NCBI GenBank assembly: GCA_017307355.1
Contig: JAFKFG010000022.1
Location: 1-64,000, forward strand
From: Alphaproteobacteria bacterium
Lineage (GTDB): Bacteria; Pseudomonadota; Alphaproteobacteria; Micropepsales; Micropepsaceae
Direction: 5' to 3'
DNA: 64,000 nt
Shown here: positions 1 through 8,024 of the stretch, in pieces
Numbering within the stretch: the first letter of the stretch is position 1
How the letters are laid out: every line of letters starts with the position of its first letter
The notes under the pieces: model-generated
What the model was told of the DNA's origin: nothing
Seen by the model: the letters and a program-made list of their open reading frames with translations, nothing else
Databases searched by the model: none
Program-made: the position numbers and the translations under genes

Positions 1-6
1 TGCCGA

Positions 7-1581
7 CTAGTCGGCAGCAACTGGCGCGCCGCCGCCGGATTTTGCTTTGCGGCAGAGCCACACCATGCCGATCAGGATGAAGCAGGACCAGCCGGACACC
101 CAGAAAATGTCGTCGGCGCCCAAAAGATAGGCCTGGCCCGTCATCACGCGGACCACCGAAGCCTTGGCGCCCAGATCGGGAACACCCAGTCGATGCAGCT
201 GCGCCAAGGTCTGGGTCAGCACGGGATTGAAGCTGGTGGTGATGTCCGCCATGCGGGCCTGATGAAAGGCTTCGCGCCGGTCCCAGATGGTGGTGACCAC
301 GGACGCGGCGAACCCGCCGGCCGTGATGCGGGTGAAGTTCGACAGGCCCGAGGCCAGGGGAATGCGGGCCGGCGGCACGCCGTCCAGAAGGATGGTGATC
401 ATCGCCAGGAAGAAAGTCGCCATGGCAATGCCCTGCACCAGGAGCGGCAGCATGAAGGCAAAGAAGCTGGCATCCGCCGTGAGGCTCGCCCGCATCAGAT
501 AGGAAATCCCGAAAGCGACGAAGGCCACGCTGGCGATCAGGCGCGCATCGACGCGCGAAATCATCCGCGCCATGAACGGCGTGAGAAGGACTGCGATCAC
601 GCCCGTGGGCGCGGCCACCAGCCCCGCCCAGGTGGCGGTGTAGCCGATTTGAGTCTGCAGCCATAACGGCATCAGCAGATTATTGGCGAAGAACACGGCA
701 TATCCCAGGCAGAACGCCACGGTACCCAGCGCGAAGTTCCGGTTCTTGAACAGCGACAGGTCCACGATGGGATGGGTCTCGGTCAATTCCCAGATCAGGA
801 AGGCGACGAAGAAGACCACGGTGATGATGGCCTCGACCACGATGGTGGTGGAGGAAAACCAATCCGCGTCCTTGCCGCTGTCCAGCATGATCTGCAGCGC
901 GCCCACCCAGACGATCAGAAGCCCCAGCCCCACCGTGTCGATCGGCAGCTTGCGGGTGGGCGTCTCGCGGCTCGCCAATCCGCGCCAGGAAAGGAACGCC
1001 ACCGCGATGCCGACCGGCACGTTGATGAGGAATATCCAGCCCCAATGGTAATTGTCGGAAATATAGCCGCCCAGGATCGGGCCGCAGATCGGCGCCACCA
1101 GGGTGGTGATGGACCAGATGCCCAGCGCCGTCGCCCGCTTATGGGCCGGGAAGATCGAAATCAGAAGCGCCTGCGAGCCGGGAATCATCGGTCCCGACGT
1201 GCCGCCCTGGAGAATCCGGAAAAAGATCAGCGACGACAAATCCCAGGCGATGCCGCACAGGAGGGAGGCGACAGTGAATGCGATCACCGAGAAGACGAAA
1301 GTGCGCACCACGCCATAGCGGCCCATCAGCCAGCCGGTGAGCGGCACGCCGATGCCGTTGGCCACCGCGAAACTGGTAATGACCCAGGTGCCCTGGTTGG
1401 TGCTGACGCCCAGATTGCCCGCGATGGTGGGCAAGGAGACGTTGGCGATGGTCGAATCCAACACCTGCATGAAAGTGCCCAGCGCCAGTGCCAGCGCCGT
1501 AATCGCCAGCGATGCGCCCTGCATGGGCGGCGGTTCGGTGTGGGCGACCGCGCCGCCCGGTGCGGCGGCTGGATTGCTCAT
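7..1581 (-). CDS. emrB: DHA2-family MFS drug efflux permease (EmrB-like)
   Basis: This 524-residue inner-membrane protein is a 14-helix drug:H+ antiporter of the EmrB/QacA family, the pump of a three-part efflux system. The first helix carries the family signature LDSTIANVSLP (about residues 41-51), and the antiporter motif C region reads APICGPILGGYISDNYHWGW, followed by the usual INVPVG. The ATG overlaps the emrA stop as ATGA, so it is translationally coupled to the adaptor. It is the last gene of marR-nodT-emrA-emrB. The stop lies inside the 16-base palindrome at 1-16. The family is certain; the substrate cannot be read from sequence. Confidence 0.95.
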   Translation of the reverse strand: MSNPAAAPGGAVAHTEPPPMQGASLAITALALALGTFMQVLDSTIANVSLPTIAGNLGVSTNQGTWVITSFAVANGIGVPLTGWLMGRYGVVRTFVFSVIAFTVASLLCGIAWDLSSLIFFRILQGGTSGPMIPGSQALLISIFPAHKRATALGIWSITTLVAPICGPILGGYISDNYHWGWIFLINVPVGIAVAFLSWRGLASRETPTRKLPIDTVGLGLLIVWVGALQIMLDSGKDADWFSSTTIVVEAIITVVFFVAFLIWELTETHPIVDLSLFKNRNFALGTVAFCLGYAVFFANNLLMPLWLQTQIGYTATWAGLVAAPTGVIAVLLTPFMARMISRVDARLIASVAFVAFGISYLMRASLTADASFFAFMLPLLVQGIAMATFFLAMITILLDGVPPARIPLASGLSNFTRITAGGFAASVVTTIWDRREAFHQARMADITTSFNPVLTQTLAQLHRLGVPDLGAKASVVRVMTGQAYLLGADDIFWVSGWSCFILIGMVWLCRKAKSGGGAPVAAD

Positions 1582-2756
1582 TTGTGGACCGTGGCCTGGG
1601 TAGTGCCGTTCGTGGCGCCATTCTCGGCCAGGATGCGGGCGATGATCCCATCCGCCTTGGCATTGGCGTCATCGCCGAGATCCGCCGTGGTCGATCCCGC
1701 TCCCACCCGCGACGTCACTTGCGGACCGGAAGTATCCTTGATCGAAACGCTGACACTGACCGACAACCCGATGCGCAAGGGATGGGCCGCCACATCCTCC
1801 GGATCGAGCGCGATGCGAACAGGCACACGCTGCACGATCTTGATCCAGTTGCCGCTGGCATTCTGGGGCGGGAGCAGCGCAAAGGCGCTGCCCGATCCCG
1901 CGCCCAAGCCTTCGACCTTGCCGCGATAGGTGACCTTGCCGCCATAAATGTCGGCATTGACGGTGACCGGCTGGCCGATGCGCATATGCTGCAGCTGGCC
2001 TTCCTTGAAATTGGCGTCGACCCAGACATTGCTGAGCGAAACCACCGCCAGGAGCGGCGTGCCGGCCGCGACCTGCTGGCCCACCTGCACGGTGCGCTGG
2101 GCGATCACGCCATCGACGGGCGCGACGATGCGCATATGGCTTTGGGCGATCGCGGCCGAGCGCAGGCTGGCTTCCGCGGCGAGAACATCAGGATTGTTGG
2201 CGATATCGGTCCCGGCGATCTGGGAGAGGCTCTGCTGGTGCCCGCCCTGGGCCGAGGCGACCGCCGCTTCCGCGGCGCGGACATTGTCGCGGGCATGCGC
2301 CAATTCCTCGGCCGAAACCGCGCCATCCTTGGCCGCCTGCTGGCGGCGCTGATAGTCGGTGCGCGCCAGTGAGAGCGCCACTTCCGCCTGCGCCACTTGG
2401 GCGCCGGAGCTTTGCGCGCGGGAGAATTCGCCTTTCACGGTGCGGATGGCGCGCGCCAGATTGGCCTCGGCCGAAGCCAGATTCACATTCACCACCGACG
2501 GGTCCATTTCCATCAAGAGCTGGCCGCGCCGCACCGACTGGGTGTTGTCGACATGCAGGGCCATTACCGTCGCATTTTCGCGGCTGGTAACGGCCACGAT
2601 ATTGCCGCTCACATAGGCGTCGTCCGTGGTTTCATAAAAACGGGCGTCGAAGAACCAATAGGCGCCATAGGCCAAAGCGGCGATCACGATAATCGCGCCG
2701 AAGATGAGAAAACCGCGCCGGCGGCGGGAAGCGTTGTTGTTGCTGGCATCGCTCAT
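1578..2756 (-). CDS. emrA: HlyD/EmrA-type periplasmic adaptor of the efflux pump
   Basis: A membrane-fusion protein of 392 residues that links the inner-membrane EmrB pump to the outer-membrane channel. A single N-terminal anchor (about residues 15-36) is followed by the EmrA hallmark TTDDAYVSG (43-51), a split biotinyl-lipoyl domain, an Ala/Gln-rich coiled-coil hairpin and beta-barrel repeats. I chose the ATG at 2756: it lies 4 bases after the nodT stop with AAGGA 8 bases upstream, whereas the upstream in-frame start would overlap nodT by 41 bases. The order adaptor-then-pump with ATGA coupling is typical of emrAB. Confidence 0.94.
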   Translation of the reverse strand: MSDASNNNASRRRRGFLIFGAIIVIAALAYGAYWFFDARFYETTDDAYVSGNIVAVTSRENATVMALHVDNTQSVRRGQLLMEMDPSVVNVNLASAEANLARAIRTVKGEFSRAQSSGAQVAQAEVALSLARTDYQRRQQAAKDGAVSAEELAHARDNVRAAEAAVASAQGGHQQSLSQIAGTDIANNPDVLAAEASLRSAAIAQSHMRIVAPVDGVIAQRTVQVGQQVAAGTPLLAVVSLSNVWVDANFKEGQLQHMRIGQPVTVNADIYGGKVTYRGKVEGLGAGSGSAFALLPPQNASGNWIKIVQRVPVRIALDPEDVAAHPLRIGLSVSVSVSIKDTSGPQVTSRVGAGSTTADLGDDANAKADGIIARILAENGATNGTTQATVHK

Positions 2757-2760
2757 GGCG

Positions 2761-4224
2761 TCAGTCCTTGGCAATATTGGTCTGGGATTGGGGAGCCGCA
2801 TCAGCGCTCGTTATGTTTTGGTCCATGCTCGGCGCGGCCGGATTGAAGCCGCCGCCCACCGAAAGCAGCAGGGTGACGCGCTGGATGGTGGCATTGGCGA
2901 TCAGGCTGGCCATCTGCTGGCGCGAGGTCAGCAACGTGGCCTCGGCGTTGAGCATGGGGATCTGGTCCGACAGCCCGCTCTTGTAACGGCTCTCCGCCAG
3001 CGCCAGGGCGCGGGTGGCGCTGTCGAGCGCATCCTGTTGATCGGCGCGCTGGCTTTCCAGGCTTTGCACCTCGGTCATGGCGTCGGCGGTCTGGCGCACC
3101 GCAGCCAGAACGGTGCCGTTATAGTCGGCGATGGCGGCATCGAGCTCGGCGGTGGCGCCGGCATAGCGGGCGCGGATTTTGCCGGCGTCGAAAATCGGCA
3201 GATGGATCGCGGGGCCCGCGCCATAGGTGAAGGAATCCCCCGTCAGAAGATTGGACAGCCCGATCGCCTGGAAACCCACCAGCGCGGTGAGATTGATGTT
3301 GGGATAGAAATCCGCATGCGCCGCTTCGCGTCCCTTGGCGGCGGCCTCGATCCGGGCCTGGGCTGCCAGGACGTCGGGCCGGCGCGCCAGAAGATCGGCC
3401 GGCAGAACCGTGGGCAGCGGCAGAGCGGTATCGAGATGGGGCGCGGGCCGCGTGATCGCCGCATAGGCGGCGGCGCCCTGCCCGGTCAGCGCCGCGACGG
3501 CATGCACATTCAGGTCGCGTGCCGCGGCGGTGCGTTTCACATCGACCCTTGCCAGCGCCAACAATGCCTTGGCCTGCTCGACCGCGCTGGCGCTTTCCAG
3601 CCCGGCGTTGAACCGGCCTTCGGTCAGCCTGAGAATATCCTCGCGCTCCGACACGGTCTGCAGCGCGATGTCATTCTCCTGATAGGCCAGAAGGAGATTG
3701 ATGTAGCTCTGCGCCAAGGCGCCCGACAGGGCCAGCCGCGCGGCGGAGGCATCGAGCGAGGCCGCCTGGGCGCTGTCCTTGGCGCGGGCGATGATCGCCG
3801 CCTGCTTGCCCCAGAAATCCAGATTCCAGCTCAGATTGGTGATCACCTGGCCGTACCATTGATAGGAACCGCCGAAAGGTGGCGGGATGATATAGTCCTT
3901 GCTGAACAGCAGCCGCTGTTCCTGGCCGTCCAATGCCACTTGCGGCCGGTCGTCGGCGCGGGCGCCCGACAATTGCGCCTGAGCGGCGCGGATGCGTGCC
4001 AGTGCGCCTTGCAGAGTGGGATTATTCGACAGAACCAGTTCGGCCAGACGATCGACCTGGGGATCGTTGAAGGCTTTCCACCATTGATCGTCGAAGCGCG
4101 GTCCCGCCTCGCCGGACAAGCCCAGGCTTTGCGGCGCGATCTGGCTGGCCTGCGGGGTGGTCGGCGGCGCCGAAACGCAGGCCGACAGCAGCAGCGCGGA
4201 TAAAAGAGCAGCGGTTATTTTCAT
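2761..4224 (-). CDS. NodT-family outer-membrane efflux lipoprotein
   Basis: An outer-membrane factor of the TolC/NodT superfamily, 487 residues, forming the exit duct for the EmrAB pump. The N-terminus is a lipoprotein signal with lipobox LLSAC, giving a lipidated Cys16. Two OEP repeats follow, with characteristic stretches such as WWKAFNDPQVDRLAELVLSN and RRPDVLAAQARIEAA. The frame stays open further upstream across marR, but the real start is the ATG at 4224, which overlaps the marR stop as ATGA and gives the lipoprotein signal directly. It is co-transcribed with marR, emrA and emrB. Confidence 0.93.
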   Translation of the reverse strand: MKITAALLSALLLSACVSAPPTTPQASQIAPQSLGLSGEAGPRFDDQWWKAFNDPQVDRLAELVLSNNPTLQGALARIRAAQAQLSGARADDRPQVALDGQEQRLLFSKDYIIPPPFGGSYQWYGQVITNLSWNLDFWGKQAAIIARAKDSAQAASLDASAARLALSGALAQSYINLLLAYQENDIALQTVSEREDILRLTEGRFNAGLESASAVEQAKALLALARVDVKRTAAARDLNVHAVAALTGQGAAAYAAITRPAPHLDTALPLPTVLPADLLARRPDVLAAQARIEAAAKGREAAHADFYPNINLTALVGFQAIGLSNLLTGDSFTYGAGPAIHLPIFDAGKIRARYAGATAELDAAIADYNGTVLAAVRQTADAMTEVQSLESQRADQQDALDSATRALALAESRYKSGLSDQIPMLNAEATLLTSRQQMASLIANATIQRVTLLLSVGGGFNPAAPSMDQNITSADAAPQSQTNIAKD

Positions 4225-4769
4225 GAATGATGTCCCCGCCGATGACGGTGTTCGAGACTGTCCGTCCGCCCGTTCGGCTTGTCTTGCCGTTTGCGGCCAC
4301 GCGCATTCAGCGTATCGCGCTTGTTTTCGGCCGCCTGGGTCAGCCGGCTCAACAATTTGATCAACTGCTTGATTTCCAGATGGCTGAAATCGCCCAGCAA
4401 TTCGTTCCAATGCGCCACCACCCGCGGCAGCAACAATTCCACCAGCGCCAGCCCTTGCGGCGTCATGCTGAGCGAAACCACCCGCCGGTCGGTTTCGCTG
4501 CGCGCGCGGGCGATCAGATCGCGCTGCTCCAATTCGTCGAGAATACGGGTGAGAGAGCCGGCATCGTGACAGATGTCCCGCGCAAGCTCCGCCGACGTGG
4601 AATGCCCCCATTCGCGCAAGGCCATCAACACCGTCCATTGCGAGAATGTCAGGGACTGGTCGGCGAACAATTCCTCCAACTGCGGCAACATCAGATTGGA
4701 GGTCCGGCGGACCAGATAGCCGACCGAGTTCCGCATATTGTAATGGCTGGCGCGATAGAAAGGCCGCAT
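4221..4769 (-). CDS. MarR-family transcriptional regulator of the efflux operon
   Basis: A winged-helix repressor of 182 residues. The MarR core reads SLTFSQWTVLMALREWG, then the recognition helix DAGSLTRILDELEQRDLI and the wing RSETDRRVVSLSMTPQG. The C-terminus carries an unusual, strongly basic tail of about 35 residues rich in Arg, Lys and His. The start at 4769 has GGGGAA 7 bases upstream; the ATG at 4784 is an alternative without a clear ribosome site. As first gene of the efflux operon behind tandem inverted repeats it very likely represses itself and the pump; the inducing ligand is unknown. Confidence 0.92.
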   Translation of the reverse strand: MRPFYRASHYNMRNSVGYLVRRTSNLMLPQLEELFADQSLTFSQWTVLMALREWGHSTSAELARDICHDAGSLTRILDELEQRDLIARARSETDRRVVSLSMTPQGLALVELLLPRVVAHWNELLGDFSHLEIKQLIKLLSRLTQAAENKRDTLNARGRKRQDKPNGRTDSLEHRHRRGHHS

Positions 4770-4794
4770 GCCCTTGTTCCCCATGGGGACAATA

Positions 4795-4852
4795 ATTGCG
4801 CAGGCAATCATTGCTTGGGCAAGCATATAGAAGGCGGTCGGCGCCCGGACAA
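4795..4852 (-). promoter_or_regulatory. marR-efflux promoter with two tandem operator-like repeats
   Basis: Reading the minus strand, a -35 element TTGTCC (4847-4852) and a -10 element TATATG (4824-4829) are separated by 17 bases. Directly from the -10 into the transcribed region lie two copies of ATTGC-N4-GCAA, at 4810-4823 and 4795-4808, starting exactly 15 bases apart. The first copy of the pair seen from the gene (4795-4808) is a perfect ATTGC/GCAAT inverted repeat; the other also contains TGCTTG-GG-CAAGCA. Position and symmetry fit MarR dimer operators that block transcription initiation. The assignment to this MarR is inference. Confidence 0.6.
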
Positions 4853-4902
4853 CCCCGTTCCACCGCCTTGCCAGCCTTGCAAAAATAGCGGACCTAAGAG
4901 CG

Positions 4903-5157
4903 ATGCCGTCCTTCGTCTATGTCCTGATCGCTCGCAGCAAATCCGGCCTGACAAGGACCTATGTCGGCTGGACTCTGGATCTGGAACGGCGCCTGGCCGA
5001 GCATAACGGCCTGGGCAAGCGGGGCGCCAAATCCACCCGCGGCCAATGCTGGACGCTGATTTATGCGGAAAAGCATCGCACCCGACGCAAAGCCATGGCC
5101 CGGGAATATGCCTTGAAGCATGACAAGGCCTTCCGGGCGGCGCTCCGGTCGCCTTGA
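4903..5157 (+). CDS. GIY-YIG domain protein (UPF0213 type)
   Basis: A single-domain GIY-YIG protein of 84 residues. The diagnostic blocks are FVYVLIARS (GIY position), TYVGWTLDLERRLAEHN (YIG plus the catalytic Arg and following His/Asn), and the conserved YAEKHRTRRKAMAREYALK. It has the length of the stand-alone YhbQ/UPF0213 family. GIY-YIG domains of this class are thought to act on nucleic acids, but the cellular role of the stand-alone form is poorly defined. It is divergent from the marR operon and followed 37 bases later by the metallo-beta-lactamase/rhodanese gene. Confidence 0.9.
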   Translation: MPSFVYVLIARSKSGLTRTYVGWTLDLERRLAEHNGLGKRGAKSTRGQCWTLIYAEKHRTRRKAMAREYALKHDKAFRAALRSP

Positions 5158-5194
5158 CCGTTTTTTTCTGGCACAATCGGTTAAGGGTGCGCGC

Positions 5195-6226
5195 ATGATT
5201 TTCGAGCAGATCGCAACCGGCGGATGCCAGTCCTATCTGATGGGCTGCGGCGAAACCCATACCGCCGTCCTGATCGATCCCAATCTCAAGCAGATGGATC
5301 ATTATCTGGGCCTGGCGGCGCGCGACGGGTTGCGCATCCGCTATGTACTCGACACCCATACCCATGCCGATCATTTCTCCGCCGCCCGCGAACTGGGCCG
5401 GGTCTTGAACGCCAAGGTGGTGACCCACCGCCTGTCGCCCGCGCCTTATGCCGATTTTCGGCTCTGCGACGGGGAGATCCTGCGCGTGGGCGAGATGCGG
5501 CTGACGGCGCTCCATACGCCCGGGCATACCCGCGATTCCATGTGCGTGGTGGCGGAAGACCGGGTCTTTACCGGCGACACGCTTCTGATCGGCGGCACCG
5601 GCCGCACCGATCTTCCCACCGGCGACCCCGAAGCGCTGCATGACAGCCTGTTCAACCGCGTGTTGAAGCTGGATCCCAAGTTGAAGGTTTATCCCGCCCA
5701 CGACTACAAGGGCCGCAGCCATTCCACCATCGGGGCGGAGATCGCGGACAATCCCCGGCTGCAGAAGCGGGATCGTGGCGATTTCGTCGCCATGATGCGC
5801 ACTCTTAACCTGGAAGCGCCCACGCACCTGACTGAAGCCCTGCGCACCAATATGAGCGGCGGCAAGACGGTGGCGCAGATGCTGTCCGACGCCGCCGCCA
5901 ATGTCGCCTTCGTTTCCATGACCGAACTTGCGGAGCGGGTGGCCCGCAACGATCTGGAACTGGTGCTGCTGGATGTGCGGGAGAAAGACGCGTTCGCCGC
6001 CGGGCATATTCCGGGCGCCCGCCACCTGCCCCGTGGCCAGCTGGAGCTGCGCGTGAATACGGAGCTGCCCGACCCTACCCGGCGCATCCTGGTGTGCTGC
6101 GAGTTCGGCCACATTTCCACCCTGGCCGCCGCCACCTTGCGGGAGCTGGGCTATATCCAGGCCGCCGCGCTGGACGGCGGGATGAAAGCCTGGCGGGAAA
6201 AGGGATTGCCGCTGGCCACAGGTTGA
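5195..6226 (+). CDS. Metallo-beta-lactamase fold hydrolase fused to rhodanese (persulfide dioxygenase-like)
   Basis: A 343-residue fusion. The N-terminal part (about 1-235) is an ETHE1-type metallo-beta-lactamase domain with H55-T-H57-A-D59-H60, TPGHT, FTGDTLLIGGTGRTDLP and YPAHDYKG; ETHE1-type enzymes oxidise glutathione persulfide to sulfite. The C-terminal part (about 245-343) is a rhodanese domain with VLLDVREKDAF, GHIPGARHLP and an active-site loop CEFGHIS, which keeps the sulfur-accepting Cys. The start at 5195 is preceded by TAAGGG and begins at the conserved IFEQ. The fusion suggests sulfur transfer and persulfide oxidation in one chain; the substrate is inferred. Confidence 0.88.
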   Translation: MIFEQIATGGCQSYLMGCGETHTAVLIDPNLKQMDHYLGLAARDGLRIRYVLDTHTHADHFSAARELGRVLNAKVVTHRLSPAPYADFRLCDGEILRVGEMRLTALHTPGHTRDSMCVVAEDRVFTGDTLLIGGTGRTDLPTGDPEALHDSLFNRVLKLDPKLKVYPAHDYKGRSHSTIGAEIADNPRLQKRDRGDFVAMMRTLNLEAPTHLTEALRTNMSGGKTVAQMLSDAAANVAFVSMTELAERVARNDLELVLLDVREKDAFAAGHIPGARHLPRGQLELRVNTELPDPTRRILVCCEFGHISTLAAATLRELGYIQAAALDGGMKAWREKGLPLATG

Positions 6227-6290
6227 TCACGGTTATCAGCCATTAACCTTGCCCCCCTATCCTCCCCGGGCATTTTCCGGGCGGACTTTC

Positions 6291-7883
6291 ATGTGCGGCA
6301 TAGCGGTTGCGGTCAATTGGGAAGGCGCGGAGGACGCCGTCCAGCGCCTGATCGCGGGCATCCTCCACCGGGGCGATGTCACCGACCCGCTGATCACACC
6401 ACGCCATAACGTCGCGATGTGCACCCGCCGCCTGCGCATCGTGGACACGCGCCAGGGCGTGCAGCCACAGTCCTCGTTCGACGGGCGGCTACTCGTCTCG
6501 TTCAACGGCGAAATCTACAACCATGCCGAACTGCGCCGGGAGATGGAGCAGCTGGGCGTTCCCTTCCGCACCGAAAGCGATACCGAGGTTTTGGCCAATG
6601 CCTTGCAGGTCTGGGGCGCACAGGCGCTCAAGCGCCTCATCGGCATGTATGCTTTCGTCGCGATCGATACAGCGACGGGCGAATTTCTCGCCGCCCGCGA
6701 TCCATTCGGGGTCAAGCCACTCTATCTGATCCAGTCCGGCACCGCATTTTTATTCTGCTCCGAGATCAAGCCGCTGCTGGACACGGTTGCCGAAGGCGAA
6801 GTGATGCTGCTGCCGCCCGGCTATCTTTTGACCCGCAATTTCTGCCGCCAATTCTATCAGCTGCCGCAGCCCGCCCATTTGGGCATGGGATCGCCGGAGC
6901 AGCTGGACGCGATCCTGGCCGAAGCGGTGCGCAGCCGCATTCCGCCCGACATGAAGGCGGCCGCGCTGTTCAGTGGCGGCATCGACAGCACTTTGATGAT
7001 GCATTATGCGCGCCGCCATCAGCCCGACATGCCCGGCTACATCATCGCCAGCCGTGATGCGCCCGATATCCGCTATGCCCGCCACTATGCGGACATGACC
7101 GGCATGGAGATGCGGGAAATTCCGTTCGAGGCGCAGAGCGCCGAAACCTTGCCATTGCTCGAGACCGTGGTGGGCGTGGCCGAAGCCTTCGAGCCGGCAA
7201 TCGTGCGCCCTGCCCTGTACGGCTATCTGATTTCTCGCCGCATCCACCAGGACGGCTATCGCGTGGCCCTATGCGGCGAAGGCGCCGACGAGCTTTTCGC
7301 CGGCTATGGACCGCTGGAGCATGTCTTCGCGCAGAGCAACGCCTTGGGCCGCAATGTGCAGGAACAATGCCTCTCCATGATGCACCGGGCCAACCTGCAG
7401 CGGGTGGATCGCTGCTCGATGCGGTTCGAACTGGAAATCCGCGAACCGTTCCTGGACCTGGCGCTGGTGGAGTACGCCTGCGGCCTGGACGCGGGCGCGC
7501 TTCTAAAGACCGTTGACGGCCTGCCGCGCGGCAAGCAGCCCCTTCGCGCGATCTATGATCTCTATCCCGATAGCCTTCCCGCCTTGATCCGGGACCGCCG
7601 CAAGATCCAGTTCGATGAAGGGGCCGGCATCGCCTCGGAAGCCGACGCCTGGTCCGCCCTGTTCGAGGACGCGGTCAGCGATGCGGCGCTTGAGGACGGC
7701 AAGAAAGAGTTTTCCGCCTTCGAGATCGCCAGCAAGGAAGAGCTGTTCTATCTGCGCGCGCTATCGCGCAGTATGGACGTGAACCGCGTGTCGCACTTGA
7801 AGAGCCGCACCCGGCTGTATGTGCCCGAGAATACCGAGGCCATGCCGGAAGTGATGAAAAAGCTCAGGCCCGCCGGCGCGTAG
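6291..7883 (+). CDS. Asparagine synthase (glutamine-hydrolysing)-like protein
   Basis: A two-domain glutamine amidotransferase of 530 residues. The start is fixed at 6291 because processing exposes the nucleophile in MCGIAVAV. The glutaminase domain keeps RLRIVD, FNGEIYNH and TESDTEV; the synthetase domain has the PP-loop SGGIDS at 228-233 and CGEGADELFAGY. These are AsnB features: Asp + Gln + ATP giving Asn. Two oddities: the usual HRGPDD block near residue 27 reads HRGDVTDP, and the protein is slightly shorter than E. coli AsnB. The gene stands alone, so a specialised amidotransferase role cannot be excluded. Confidence 0.85.
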   Translation: MCGIAVAVNWEGAEDAVQRLIAGILHRGDVTDPLITPRHNVAMCTRRLRIVDTRQGVQPQSSFDGRLLVSFNGEIYNHAELRREMEQLGVPFRTESDTEVLANALQVWGAQALKRLIGMYAFVAIDTATGEFLAARDPFGVKPLYLIQSGTAFLFCSEIKPLLDTVAEGEVMLLPPGYLLTRNFCRQFYQLPQPAHLGMGSPEQLDAILAEAVRSRIPPDMKAAALFSGGIDSTLMMHYARRHQPDMPGYIIASRDAPDIRYARHYADMTGMEMREIPFEAQSAETLPLLETVVGVAEAFEPAIVRPALYGYLISRRIHQDGYRVALCGEGADELFAGYGPLEHVFAQSNALGRNVQEQCLSMMHRANLQRVDRCSMRFELEIREPFLDLALVEYACGLDAGALLKTVDGLPRGKQPLRAIYDLYPDSLPALIRDRRKIQFDEGAGIASEADAWSALFEDAVSDAALEDGKKEFSAFEIASKEELFYLRALSRSMDVNRVSHLKSRTRLYVPENTEAMPEVMKKLRPAGA

Positions 7884-7901
7884 CTTCGCGATTCCATTCT
7901 A

Positions 7902-7990
7902 CCGCCATGGGCGGGCTTGACCCGCCCATCCACGGCGAAGCATGTCCATTTGGTCCTGGATGGCCGGCTCGGAGGCCGGCCATGGTGAGA
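7902..7990. repeat. Pair of intergenic palindromic repeat units
   Basis: The gap between asnB and nrdB holds two GC-rich palindromes. The first, 7907-7929, is ATGGGCGGG-cttga-CCCGCCCAT with perfect 9-base arms. The second, about 7961-7984, has ATGGCCGGC/GCCGGCCAT arms around a short TCGGAG loop. Neither is followed by a T-run, so they are not standard terminators. The first resembles the dispersed CCGGGCTTG-type palindromic elements common between alphaproteobacterial genes; that comparison is from memory. Confidence 0.5.
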
Positions 7991-8024
7991 TCATTTTCTA
8001 CGGCGACAGTTGGAGGCTGACCGA

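Noticed and set aside
1-16. Perfect 16-base palindrome at the window start
   Set aside because: It overlaps the emrB stop and could be an operator or half of a terminator, but with no sequence to its left no role can be argued. Kept only as a note on shared CTAG stops.
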